A stretch of 64,000 nt of DNA from Buxus sempervirens. Taxonomy: Eukaryota; Streptophyta; Magnoliopsida; Buxales; Buxaceae. Positions 1 through 11,146 of the stretch are shown one piece after another. The DNA lies in assembly GCA_947561395.2 (NCBI GenBank), contig OX387190.1, forward strand, positions 25,290,858 to 25,354,857. The letters run 5' to 3'. The number at the start of each line of letters is the position of its first letter. The stretch's first letter is position 1. A program made the position numbers and the translations under genes. The notes under the pieces were generated by a model that was not told the DNA's origin, did not search any database, and saw only the letters and a list, made by a program, of their open reading frames with translations.

Positions 1-340
1 CCCATTTGAATCCAAAACGGAAAAGGAAAAGGCCTGAATTCAATCTTTTGTGCAAAGTCAAACTTTTTCCGGTTGAATTTTGTTGACTTTTGACCCCAGA
101 AAATGAAATATTTTTTAAAGCCAGATTTCAAGATAATGTTTCCCGGTAATCAGGTTTTTAGCCATGTTATTGCATAAAAGAATTTTTTGAGATTTTAAAT
201 CTTGGCGAATACCTTGGTTTTAACATATTGAACCTTTTTTCCAGACCTGAAAAATCGGAATTTTGCCTAGAACTGGAAAGTTGACTTTTTATTCACTTGG
301 AATTTGGGTCTGGAACTATTTTTAATGGATTCAAATGGGG
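1..340. repeat. foldback-like repeat with 14-bp inverted ends
   Basis: The first bases (CCCATTTGAATCCA) recur as the reverse complement at about 327-340. A second weaker inverted match lies just inside (AAAGTCAAACTT near 55 against AAAGTTGACTTT near 276). No coding frame is seen. It could be a small non-autonomous DNA element or a piece of an LTR. The window edge coincides with one end, so a target duplication cannot be tested. A run of 12 G follows at 337-348. Confidence 0.4.
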
Positions 341-354
341 GGGGGGGGTGTTTG

Positions 355-436
355 CTTATTTACATGTAATATCTTAAGTAAATGGAGATTAAAAAATACG
401 AGGACATTTACTTAAACGATATTACATGTAAATAAG
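355..436. repeat. 32-bp imperfect inverted repeat (hairpin)
   Basis: The arm at 355-384 (CTTATTTACATGTAATATC...) is matched by its reverse complement at 405-436, with a 2-base insertion, around a 20-base loop. It lies where the start of the Ogre-like LTR would be expected from comparison with the copy at 51245. A small insertion or rearrangement probably replaced that end. Confidence 0.6.
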
Positions 437-476
437 TATTGCCTGTGTTAAAATTCGAAAAAAAGGCTTTTTTCCT

Positions 477-620
477 TGTATCCGGCAACTCAGGCCGGAT
501 ACAAGTGTCCTTCTTTGTATCCGGTGGACAATGCCGGATACAAGTAGACCTCAGTGTATCCGGCATCATAGACCGGATACATTAAGGTACTTGTGTATCC
601 GGCCTGACATGCCGGATACG
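477..620. repeat. array of four GTATCCGG...CCGGATAC palindromes
   Basis: Four dyads, each with 8-9 bp arms (GTATCCGGC / GCCGGATAC) around a 7-11 base centre, start near 477, 516, 555 and 593, a period of about 39 bp. The centres vary while the arms are kept. The array ends about 165 bp upstream of the TATA box, where U3 enhancer repeats would sit in an LTR. Confidence 0.85.
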
Positions 621-786
621 CTAGTTTTGCTCAAAATTAGGGTTTTCCGAAAGCTTTTCACTTTTACCATCATATCCCTCATTAAATGAGGGGAAATCTC
701 GGAAATAGCCTTAGGGTTAAGGTTGGTGGGCTATAGACCTTATGTTGTGTCTACCATTCTCACCAACCCTAACCCTAGCCTTTGCC

Positions 787-794
787 TATAAATA
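787..794 (+). promoter_or_regulatory. TATA box of LTR copy 1
   Basis: TATAAATA followed by GGAGGCTCCTCC and TTAAGCAAA. The same block occurs in the LTRs at 28084, 51245 and 57643, always downstream of a palindrome array, so it is the likely core promoter of the LTR. Confidence 0.75.
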
Positions 795-2749
795 GGAGGC
801 TCCTCCTTAAGCAAATAGCAATCAACTCTTGTTTTGAATTCTCGCAAAGAAGAACTCCAAGAGAAGAAGGAAATCGCTGCGGGAGTGCTTCCAGAATCCA
901 GGTAAGCCTCAAACCTCTCTTTAATTTCTGTATTTACATTTCTAGATCTAGATCTCTTCTTCTACCTTTCTGTAGTGTAAAGCCTTCTTTGTGTGTGGAA
1001 ATCCTTCCCCGGCTCAAAGTATCTCGAGATTCCCCCTAGCCGTAAAACGTGGAGGCGGGATCTAGGAGAAACGAGACTGGGGATTGACCTTAGTACTAGA
1101 ACCTATGTAGCATAAGGCCTTCTGTTTGATTGCAGACCGTTTCATATTCAAAGTACCCTTGATTATCTTGAAGAACCGTGTTTAACGGGGAGAGAGAACA
1201 GAGGGAAACGATAATGGAACGGAACCCTAGGCTATTTTAGAACCTCATTTTGATGAAGATATATGCATGCTATGTTGTTCTATTGATCTTGTATGTTTTT
1301 TTCAAGCTTGCACATACATAGCACTTTTTTGGTGAATAGGCTCACATTTGGGGATTTATTACATTCATTGTGATAAATCTCCAATAAATGGCCTCAATCA
1401 AATTCTGGAATGTTTTAAATGTTTTTCAAAGGTTTTGGATTCATCTCACACGAATCTCACACACTTGATCACAGTTTTGAGTCGGTTTTACTCAAAAAGG
1501 GCCTAACTAGACAGCACCTGTACCCTTACTTCGGACGCTCATAACTTCATCGTCCGGATGAATTTTGGAGCGATTCCAAAACCATGGGAAAGGTGAGGCT
1601 GTCTAGTTTATGTCCACCAAATGTCATAAATTTCTATCAAACGGATTTTTGACACCTCTCTGTCGAAGTTGAGTGGACAGATCAGGTTCAAATACAGAAC
1701 TTGTCACTTCGACGGACTGCCATGTGTTCGTTTTAAGTCCAATTCGAGTGATTTTTGTTTCTGAGTACTCCTTTATGAGTCTATTTTTAAATCCAGTTGG
1801 TTTCATAATTTTTGGATTCCATTTGAATTATTGGTAGCCGATTTACTCAAAACTGTTCATTTGTACTTTTCTGGGTAAATCTGTGATCTTCGGGGCCTGT
1901 TCGGGAGACCACCCAAGGCACATCCGAAGGGCGTTTTGTATGAGGCTAGTTTCTTTTGAATGATGGCCCTACAGACTTCAATCACACCAAATTTCGTGGA
2001 TTTTTATGGAGTGGAATTTTCTATGCAATTTCCCAAAGTTGCCTACTTATCACTTTTTGATTATCCACAACAGCAACCTTAAAGGAGCATAACTCCTAGG
2101 ATTTTTATCGGAATGAAGTGAAATTTTGCATGAGACCCTTATTTACTATAATCTTTCAAATGGATTTGGTTTGATTTGATTTAAAATTGTATTTGAATGA
2201 TTTCAAGACAAATGGCATTACTTTTCACCGAATTTTCCGGATTTGATTCAACTTGGTTTTTGAATAACTTGTGCTTTGATTTACATCTTTTTGTGATATT
2301 CCAGAAATGATATTGACATAAGAGAAGATCTAAAATCCATTTGGATCTTCATGTGAATATATCATACACTTGTTCCTTTTTTAAGGCTTTTCATGATTTT
2401 TTAGCAAGCTTCTTATTTTCTTTTAGCATGAACAAACACTTGGCAACCACCTTGTGTGGGTGAATGGGGGTGCCTAACACCTTTCCCCGTTCATAATCTA
2501 ATCCCTTTACCCATCTCTGGATTTGATTTTCAAGTAGGGTTATTTTTACCCTAGAATTTGCTTTTTAACCCTTTTTGCTTATTTTTGAATTCTTTGGTGT
2601 CCATTCTCACCCCAAAATTATGAATGGTGGCGACTCTCCCATTTTTATTTCGAGCCCCGTGTGTTGACGGAGGGATGATCATTCCGGTGATTTTTCCATG
2701 TCTCACAGTAACCCAATACCCTAGGTATGGCCCAACCAGTGGAACGTAG

Positions 2750-3289
2750 TAGGGTTGCAACTCGGTTCGGTTTGGTCCAGGTTGATGTCAACCCAAGACC
2801 AAACCAAAAATATATTTAGTTAAACCGAACCGAATTGAAAACCAAAACTACTAAACCGAAAACCGAACCAAAAATATATAGAAAAACCGAAATCCAAACC
2901 GAACCGAATTGAACCACATGAAAACTATTCGGTTCGATTCAGTTCGGGTTAAACCAATATATTCTTGTCTCAAGCAAGGGTTTTTTTTGTAATATCTTTA
3001 AAGTTTAAAGATAAACTTTGAAAGTTTAACTTATATTATATTTTATATATATAAAACATAGATTATATATTATAATATATATATGAATTCGGTTCGGTTC
3101 GGTTCGGTTTAGGGAAATACATGAATTCGGTTCGGTTCAGTTTAACCGAACATGCAACCCAAAACCGAACCGACATAGTTTGGTTTAAGGATTTTTGGAC
3201 AGAAACCAAACCGAACCACTATAAAACCGAACCAAAGTCAGTTTAGGTCGGTTTGGGTTCAGTTTTAATCGGACCGAGTTGCACCCCTA
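2750..3289. mobile_element. hAT-type MITE, 540 bp
   Basis: The left end TAGGGTTGCAACTCGG and right end CCGAGTTGCACCCCTA form terminal inverted repeats. They are bounded by an exact 8-bp duplication GAACGTAG at 2742-2749 and 3290-3297. The 8-bp duplication and TA(G)GGGTGCAA termini fit the hAT superfamily. The interior is AT-rich and dominated by AACCGAA / TTCGGTT runs, with no coding frame, so it is non-autonomous. Confidence 0.85.
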
Positions 3290-3489
3290 GAACGTAGGCT
3301 AGCGAGCTACCCATAGGCCATATAATAAATTTATTAAAAGGTTTAGCGAAAAATGAATAAAAATATAGAAAATTCTAAAAAAATATATTTATTATTTACA
3401 CACATTTCTTACATATAGTAGGATACAATTTTCTCTAAAATTGTAAGAAATGATAAAAACAAGAAAAGACAAAAAGAACCCTTTCTTTT

Positions 3490-3690
3490 TAATGCTGGCC
3501 CGCGGTTCGACACTGTATGGCACGCTTAAGCGTGTTGTGCCGCCCACATCCTTTGCAGGTCATGGCCCGTCGGGCCATCATGCTTGGCGGGCCGTGCCTT
3601 TACGGGACCAGGGCCCAATACCCTAGGCACGACACGGCCCACTAATAGGTGCTGGGCCGTGCCAGCCTGGCCCAATAAGCAACCCTAATT
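3490..3690. repeat. GC-rich GGGCC-type repeat island
   Basis: A sharply GC-rich patch in AT-rich DNA with many GGCCC/GGGCC words, such as GGCCCGTCGGGCC and TGGGCCGTGCC. It reads like the degenerate GGGCCGTGCC-type MITEs common in plants. Clear terminal repeats and a target duplication were not found. Confidence 0.4.
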
Positions 3691-3850
3691 CTTACTAATC
3701 AGAAATATACTTTCATTAGGAATCTAAAACCATAATGATCATGTTAGGATTCTTTTAATTAAAAATATCTTTAATTACTCTTGCTAACTAGATTATTTCT
3801 CATAACGGTTGTTTTTATTAGGATTTTACTTTGATATTTGTGTAATTATG
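3690..3850 (+). repeat. dispersed AT-rich repeat, copy 1
   Basis: The block beginning TCTTACTAATCAGAAATAT and ending TTTGTGTAATTATGA is repeated in the same orientation at about 9685-9880, with small indels and a T-run added in the second copy. A further shared block lies near 4090-4170 and 9905-9990 (ATCATTAAATTAGGA...). The class is unknown. Confidence 0.7.
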
Positions 3851-6270
3851 ACTAGCAAGATGCACGTGAATTACAACACAAATTTAGAAAGAAAAGGGAA
3901 AGAAAATGAAATCTTAAATAAATTAGGGTAGTTATGACTATTATACCTCTTATATATATTAAAGAGTCTTAATAATGGTTTGTAAGGGTTTTTTTTTTTG
4001 GGGCACATTATAGTTGGTACACTTCCCAATGGGACTATTATCGTTATATATAGGATATATAATCTTATATTTCTTTTACTAGATAATCTAACTTTGATCA
4101 TTAAATTAGGAAATTTTAATAGTCACATAATATCAAAATATTAGCTTGATAAATAATAATAATAATTATTTATTCGTAGTTCTTTGATGGCATTGTCTTG
4201 GTTTTATTAAAAATTTTTTTTAAGTAGATAAGTATTAGAGAACGAAAATATAATTTATTAAAATTCTTTAGGTTGATAAGTATAAATAGTGGATAGAAAG
4301 GCTTATTTGTATTATATAAAGGGTATTTTATATAAAAGTCTTAATTTAGTAGGATTTAGGGCAATAATAAAAAAACAACTTTCATTATAAAAAAGGACAT
4401 TTTAAGTATGTGAAAATGAAAAAAGTTATTAAGGTAGTTTGTGCTTTTAATAGTAATTAGCAATGGTTTGCATGCGTTGCACGTTAAGATTGACTTCATG
4501 CATTTTTTTTCAGCAACAGATTTGAAATCATTAAAAGGCAAAGTTTATTAAATATATATTATATTTTGATTTATTTTTAAAAATATACAAAAATTTCATA
4601 TTATGACAAAATCTTAAATTATAATAAACTTATTTGAAATCTTGTCGAATTTATGATTCCTTTTTTTTTTTTTTGGAATTTTGGGGGTTTTACTTTTTCA
4701 CTTAATTAATTAATAATTAAAATACTCTCTTAATAATTAGATGTGCTTTTGTTTTTAATTAATAATTCAAATAAATACTTAATAGTTAGACACAACAACA
4801 ATAAAATACAGCTTTTCTTTTTTATTTAAACGAGTTAAGTCAATAATAAAATTCTTTTCTTGTTTGTGTTTTCTTTTTGATTTAATTGAATTATAGTTAT
4901 ATAAGTACCAAAAATGAAAATCTACAGCCCAGATTATGTGAATTCAAAATTTTAAAATTTCTTCGTTTTCCTTTGTGTTTTATTATTGTAGGATTTTATT
5001 AGTAAAATATAAAAACACTCAAGGATATATAAAGATTTTTTAGGTATGTGAAAAGAAAAAAACTTTAGGGATATATGTATAGATTTCCAATTATTAGAAT
5101 TTGAATTTTTTTTGGTATTTTATAATTAAAACTCTAAAAATAATAAGAAACATCCGCATATTATTATGACATGGCAATAACAAAATTATTTTTATTATAA
5201 TATAAAACTCCAAGCAACATGTCTTCTCTTCATTAATGGATATTGCATATTTTTATCCTCCTTTGCTCTCTATTTTAAAACTATAGTCAGATAAATATTG
5301 AAAGTAGTCTAGAAGCTGAAAAGAAAAAGGTGAAAACCCAGGGACATAATAACGAAATAAAAAAGAATAAATAAATAAACCCCTTTGATATAACATACAT
5401 TAACGTCATATAAAATATTGTTAATATATTGTTTCATATTTTTTTCTTTGTTCGTTTTCTTTTTAATAAGTATTGGGGAAGAAGTCTCCAGTGCACGCCC
5501 AAGTTATGTGGATTTGCAATTGCAGATTTACCAATTTATTTTACCAAAAATAATGATTTATCACTTTATGGATAGCTATAGATATGTTTAAAGTATGTAG
5601 AAGTAAAAAAAAATTAATAACAATTGTAAGATCCGGAATTTTTAGAAATTTTAATTAAGATTTAAAATTATTGAATAAGAACAAATAGAAAAAAAAATTT
5701 CAATTCAAGCATTTGGTTTGAAAGGGTTTGGGTAGTTTAGTGGGTTAAGGAGGATTGGTTCAATTTAAGTGAACCGGTTCAATGGTTCATGGTTCATGGT
5801 TAAAAAAAAAAAAAAAAAAAACCAAAACCCATTGACGATTTGAGCAATTGGGGTTTTGGGGTGTTGGGTCGTCATTTTGAGCAATTGGGGTTTTGGGGTG
5901 TTGGGTCGTCAAGGGTGCGGCAAGGAAGAAATCGCAGAAGAAAAGGGAGATTTGCAAGAGGAAGAAGACGTGGAGGAGAGGAGGAAGAGAAGGGGAAAGG
6001 AGGAAGAGAAGAAGAAGAGGGAAGGGGCGTCCTTGTTTGTGCTGTTGGGGTTTAACAAGAAAAAAAAAAAAGAAGAAGAAGGAAGAAACGAGTGGAAGAG
6101 GAGAAGAAGAGAGGAGGAGAAGAGAGGAAGAGAACGTGGGGAAGAAGAGGAAGAAGAGAAAAGAGAAGAAGCAAGAAGAAAGAAGAAAAGGGAAGAAGAA
6201 AAGAAAAAGGGAAGAAGAGACGAGCGTTGGGCGACTGGTTCTGTCTGGGCGTGGGATCTGCGAAATCTGT

Positions 6271-6281
6271 GTAAGTAGTAT
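6271..6281 (+). other. donor-like splice site in element A
   Basis: GTAAGTAGTAT closes a purine-rich tract. The same spot in element B (15977) reads GTAAGTAGCAT and in C (60488) GTGAGTAGCAT. Conservation in three diverged copies supports a real 5' splice site. Confidence 0.55.
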
Positions 6282-8415
6282 ATTTTCTCGTTTAATCGAT
6301 TACTGTTTGGTTTTTTTGTTGATTGATTGCTGTTTTGATCGATTCTTGTTGAACGATTTTGGTTGATTACCGTTAGGTTTTCTGTTTGTTATTTCTCTGT
6401 GGCAAACGAAAAGTTCTCTAGTTGGAAACTACCAACTAAAGTTTGTTTTCAGATTTAGTAATAGTATCTAATCAAGTTTACACAGAAAGAAATCTGGTAG
6501 CATGCTGAAATTGCTCATTTTGTTGTTTTAAATAAATTTTATTCCCTCTGACAAATTAATTGTTAGGATATATTATTAGATGGTTTTTGAGTAGGATTTA
6601 AATAACTGTTGAGGATGGTTTCTTGGATGTGCAGACGGGTCGTCTAGTTAGGGATGTGGGTTGTGTTATGAAATTGGTTTGTATTTGAGAGAATGGGACC
6701 AAAGAGTTTATTAGAGATCTCGTTTCTGACTTGAATAATGTGAATATGGAGGCTGAAGTTGGGGAGTTAATAATTATTGATTTTCAGTTTGTTAGTTTTG
6801 TAATTTCAATTTTTTAAAGGTTCATCTATCCCTTATTCAGATTGATAGTCTTTAGACAGATTTGAGGAATCATGAAAATTGAGAATTGCTTTTTCATGTT
6901 TTAAATCTTAGGCTCTTAACCATTCATTGTAGGCAATCTTTCATGTTACTTGGGAGCTAAAATATTGGAGAAATTGCATGGTCTATCTTGTTGATATAAT
7001 CTAGGTTGAAAACTATTGTTTATCTGAACGGGTTGTGGAAAGAGACTCTAGCCTAAGCTGAGGAATTTGGTGTTGGCTTATAAATTAATTAGTTTATATG
7101 GGACACAGAATTTTGGAGAACTTGTATTGCTTAGCTCTTGGATGTTATTTGTGATTAGAGCATTAAATTAGGTTTTGATTTGACATGAAAGTGTTAATTT
7201 AGGTTTGAGTTGGCATTAGAAAAATACTGATTTGGGTTCTGAAATGGGGCTGAGAAAAGGAGACTTGTCTAGGCTACCTTCTGTTAGAGAAAGTTAAGAT
7301 GAGGTTAGTAGTCCAAAATTTCAGTGGCTTGCGAAGGCTAGAAATATTCGTGTAAAAATTCATATTATCATTCTAAAATTTAGTTAGGGTAATTGTAGTT
7401 GAATGGAATTGGTTTTGGACCAATCGGAACTCGAAGTATTGCAAGAAAAATCATGAGAATTTGATGATTTCCGTTCATTTAATTTCGCGGCAAGTTATAA
7501 CCACCTGTAATAAAACATCCAAAATTTCTTGCAGGAAACTCCGATTTTAGCACCGTTTAGTGCGTTGGAAACTAGATTCATAGAGTTTTCCAATGATGTA
7601 TAGCACGCGTACCAATTCCTTATAGCTTAAATCAGGTTTAGCATATAAGTCACTAGTTAGAATTCAATCTGCAGAGTAAACGACAATTTCAAACCAACCA
7701 TGGATATTTTATAAAATTGGTTTATAAAATTATTTTATACCTTTAGTCGTTAATGATTTGGGTTGATAAAGTGATTCGCGAGTTGTAATTGGCAATCGAA
7801 GCTGAGGCTTCTCGTTAAATGAAAAAGGCAATGAGCCTCTGATATTCTGAAAGGCAGAATGGCCTCTGGTTTTTTTAAGGGTAAGTGAACAGCGAGGTTC
7901 ACGTGGATTGAGTTTTACTTAAGTAGTTGATCTCTTACAGGTTCTGGTTAGTAAAATATTTGCAAAGTTAATTCTTATACGAGTCTAGGCCGCATAGGGA
8001 GTCGTGGATCCACAGTCCGTTCAGATCGTGCGTTAGTGTTGGCTTGTCGAGTTAATATCCCGAGCTAATTGCGTACCACCGTGTGGGATCGGTGAGGCCT
8101 TCGTGTGGGATGGATGAGCTGCAGTGTGCCAGCCCATGCGTGGGTGCTCCACTTGTACGATGACCGTGCGCGGCTTCGAAGGCGAGTAGTGAGGTGGCAA
8201 CCTAGCTAAGGGTGTTACCCCGATTTATAGACACGCTAATTCATGAATCTTGCACACACTTTATTCTCTGAAATTATATTGTCATGGGAATTGCTCTTTG
8301 ATATATGTGAATTACTCTTTGCATGATTTGCTAGAATTATTCGTATTATGTGTAGCATGTTAATTTATTTATTGAAACTGCATAAACTGTTTATCCCATG
8401 CACTGTGCTACTTAC

Positions 8416-8548
8416 TGAGACATTAGTCTCACGCGAGTTTTCGTTTTTACCGGTTTTGTTTTCAGATCCACCGGGTGAGAAGCGTAGCGGGGCTGAAGTA
8501 GACGATTATCCCGAGTATAGGCCGGAGGACTACTTCTATCCGGGCTAG
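8416..8548 (+). other. element A: hairpin, acceptor-like site and short conserved frame
   Basis: A 6-bp stem hairpin (TGAGACATTAGTCTCA, 8416-8431) precedes a pyrimidine-rich tract and TTTTCAG (AG at 8464-8465). The bases after it read as an acidic short peptide that ends RPEDYFYPG followed by a stop at 8546-8548. Elements B and C keep the same order of signals and the same kind of ending. Whether a protein is made is unknown. Confidence 0.55.
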
Positions 8549-8919
8549 TGATAGAAAAGGCAAATTTTTGATAGTTGTATATGTTTTTTTTGGAAACTGT
8601 ACATATTGTAAATGAAGAGAGAGAGAGAGAGAGTGTGGGAACTTAGTGGACCTTACTTTTACCTGTGCATATGTGATGGTTTAGTTTTGAATGAAGATAT
8701 AAACTGTGTTTATCAGGTGTTGATTTTGTGGTTTGAGGGCTTAGCCCATTCTCGTATTTACAGACGTTATATAGCAGATTTTCCGAAAATTTTAGGATTA
8801 GATTATAATTGCTTTGGTTAGTTTCTTAAGTTAGTTTTCATCACAATTTGGGCCCTAAAAATAGTGCTCGGGAGCCAGTATAAAACCGACATGTGTTGAC
8901 CTGGTTCCGGGGTGCTACA

Positions 8920-11141
8920 GAAATAATAAAATTGGTAAAAGAAGTGTAGAAGAAGTTTATAACCCAAGTTATGTAAATTTTCAATTACTAAAATTAATTT
9001 TTTTTTACTTTAGGGATAAAAAAATAAATTGAAACTAATCAATAGGTTACCTATAGATTAATTTGAATTTTTTCTACATTCTTTTTTAAATTCATATAAA
9101 AACACTTTATGTATAGATTACTTTTCAAATTTTTTATGTATAGATTAATTTTCAAATTCTTCAAGTTTATAATTTAAAATTCCTTTTGATAAGATAATTT
9201 TTTAATTAAATTACTAAAAATAATTATAAAAAAAACGCTGTGGGGATAAGGTGAAGATTTTGAATATGTTAAAAAAAACCAATTTATTATTATAATTTTT
9301 TTTAAATAGACAAGTTTATGAAATTAAGGACTATAAAGAAGGAAATTTTATAAAAATAATAAAAAATATTTGACATGGAAATAATATATTGTTTTTATTA
9401 TAAATTTTTTAAGTAGATAAGTGTGAAATTAAAGACTATAGAGAAGGACATTTTAAGTATGTAAAAATAAAAAAACAACTTAAGGTAGTTCATGCTTTTA
9501 ATAGTAGAATAGATATAGATGTAGATAGAGATTAAAAAAAAATCTCATTTTTATATTGGTTTGATCATGGTAATCTTATTTTGATATTGGTTTGACTAAG
9601 ATAACCTTATTTTGAGTTTAATTATTAGTAAGAAATCTACAAACCTGAAAAATGGATATAAGAGCTTTTTTTCTAATATGTTCTGACTCTTACTAATTAG
9701 AAATATACTTTCATTAGGAATATTCTAAAACCATAATAATCATGTTAGGATTCTTTAATTAGAAATATATCTAATTATTCTTGCTAATTAGATTATTTTT
9801 TCATAACAGTTTTTCTTCTTTCTTTTTTTTTTTTTTTTGAATTAGGATTTTATTTTGATATTTGTGTAATTATGATAATCTTATTTTGATTTTGTAGGAT
9901 CATCTAGTTTTAATCATTAAATTAGGATATTTTAATAGTCACCTAATATCAAAATATATATTTTGTTAATAAATAAGAATAATTACTTATTATTTTGTTT
10001 TTTTATAATTGTTTTTTTTTATTTTACTGAAATTCCTTTTAAATAGATAAGTATTAGATAAGGAAAATATAATATAATTTTATATTTTAATTAAAATTCT
10101 TTATGTAAACAACTATAAGTCTATATCTATATCTATACTACTATTAAAAGCACGAACTATCTGAAGTGTTTTTTATTTTTACATACCTAAAATATCCTGT
10201 TTTATAACCTTTAATTTCAAAAGTACTAAGTCTCTAATACTTTGAAAGAATTTTAATAATTTGAATTACTAAAATTAATTAAGATTGATGATAAATATAC
10301 ACGAAATTAAGCATATCTAATATATTTAAGATAAATTCATGTAAAGTCCTAATTAAGATGAATCCTCAATCTCTAAGAAAAAAGTATCTTCATTTTTAAA
10401 AATGAATTATTATTTGAAAGAAAAACAGACCTAAAATATTATTCTTATTTTGTAATAAAAGTATCCTTGAGAATCACTAATATTTAATAATTCACAAATA
10501 AAGTTTGGAGACATATAACAAGCTATACTTAAGGTGAATCATTAATGTTTATAATATTTAATTAATAATAGTTTATATAAATAGTGGACAAAAAGTCCAT
10601 ACGCATAATATAATTATGTATATATATATAGACAACTTTTATTTTATTCTTAAAAATCAAGTAGATAAGTATTGAAGAAGATAGCAATAAGCATTGAGAT
10701 TAGTAATTTACCTTTATAGATTTATTAAAAAATTCTTAGAAATATAAATATGTGAAATTAAACGCTATAGAAAAAGATATTTTAGGTATGTGCAAATAAA
10801 AAGCACTTAAGGTAATTTTTGTTTTTAATAGTAGTATAGACATTGTGGGGCATCCATTTGTAGTGAATCCATGGATGTGCTAGGTCCTATCATGAAAAAT
10901 GAAAAATGAAAAAAGAAAAAAGAAAAAAGAAAAAAATAACTAAACAATGTTGGAGAAGATGGAGAGCAAACTACATTGCATTTTATTGATGGATGGGCTT
11001 GAATACTAGCAAGTATATTAGATGGACATGGTACTAACTCTAAAACTAATTGCAAACAAAGGAACAAAACTACTAGATAGACAAGTTACATATTAAGTAA
11101 TGCTTTTTCATTAAAACAATTTGAAAACAAAAATTCTTTAA
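8920..11141. other. AT-rich spacer with repeat remnants
   Basis: No gene is seen. It holds a second copy of the AT-rich dispersed repeat (about 9685-9880), the inverted-repeat element at 10130-10845, another 3' end of that family at about 9430-9520 (GACATTTTAAGTATGTA... CTTTTAATAGTAG), and a GAAAAAA-rich tract at 10890-10940. Confidence 0.6.
10130..10845. mobile_element. AT-rich element with ~75-bp inverted ends
   Basis: The start (ATCTATACTACTATTAAAAG, then ACATACCTAAAATATC) is matched by the reverse complement of the end (TTTTAATAGTAGTATAGAC and GATATTTTAGGTATGTG). Similar single ends occur near 4400, 5040 and 9450. It has no coding frame. It may be a MITE, or two Helitron-like ends in opposite orientation, since some plant Helitrons start with TCTATACTA-type words. 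No clear target duplication was seen. Confidence 0.55.
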
Positions 11142-11146
11142 AATGT

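Larger units (their letters stand above)
440..2707 (+). mobile_element. Ogre/Tat-like long LTR, copy 1 (5' end not seen)
   Basis: From about 440 to 2707 the sequence aligns along its length with the solo LTR at 51245-54786. Shared landmarks are the GTATCCGG palindrome array, the TATA box, and the final block ending in TTTTCCATGTCTCACA. No primer-binding site follows position 2707, so this is a solo LTR or a 3' LTR. The usual TGTAGACACCCC start is absent; foldback sequences occupy that place. It contains no gag or pol. The Ogre/Tat assignment is inferred from the length and from the primer site next to the related LTR at 57643. It is a fossil with appreciable divergence from the other copy. 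Confidence 0.7.
3298..5624. other. AT-rich spacer built of degraded repeats
   Basis: No gene is seen. The spacer holds a GC-rich patch at 3490-3690 (listed separately), a block at about 3690-3850 that recurs at 9685-9880, and degenerate copies of the end of the AT-rich inverted-repeat family (for example near 4395-4465, GACATTTTAAGTATGTG followed by CTTTTAATAGTA). A related block starts near 5468 and recurs near 8938, so element A appears to have landed inside an older repeat. Confidence 0.6.
5625..8919 (+). mobile_element. element A: 3.3 kb TG...CA LTR-like element
   Basis: It begins TGTAAGATCCGGAATTTTTAG and ends GGGGTGCTACA. The first ~100 bases align with element B (15436), and the 3' 500 bases (hairpin, TTTTCAG, short frame, AGGGCTTAGCCCATTCT, TTTTCCGAAAATTTTAGG) also align with B. 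No gag or pol is seen, so it fits a long solo LTR or a large non-autonomous LTR element. Candidate family is a Ty3/gypsy chromovirus such as Tekay, inferred only from the TGTAAAACCCC-type start and length. An exact target duplication was not found. A purine-rich (GAAGAA) tract at 5930-6220 gives long open frames by composition only. Confidence 0.7.

Noticed and set aside
477-620. CRISPR-like regular palindromic repeats (also at 57748 and 63031)
   Set aside because: The context is plant LTR promoters, spacers are only 7-11 bases or nearly constant, and no cas genes exist. They are LTR repeats.
782-1039. 85-codon frame after the LTR TATA box
   Set aside because: The frame starts at an ATA/ATG-poor spot in the LTR transcript leader and is not preserved in the second copy at 52920.
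5840-6366. Overlapping plus-strand open frames rich in Glu, Lys and Arg
   Set aside because: All three frames stay open because the DNA is a GAAGAAGAGG purine tract. This is composition, not protein conservation, and the tract lies inside element A.
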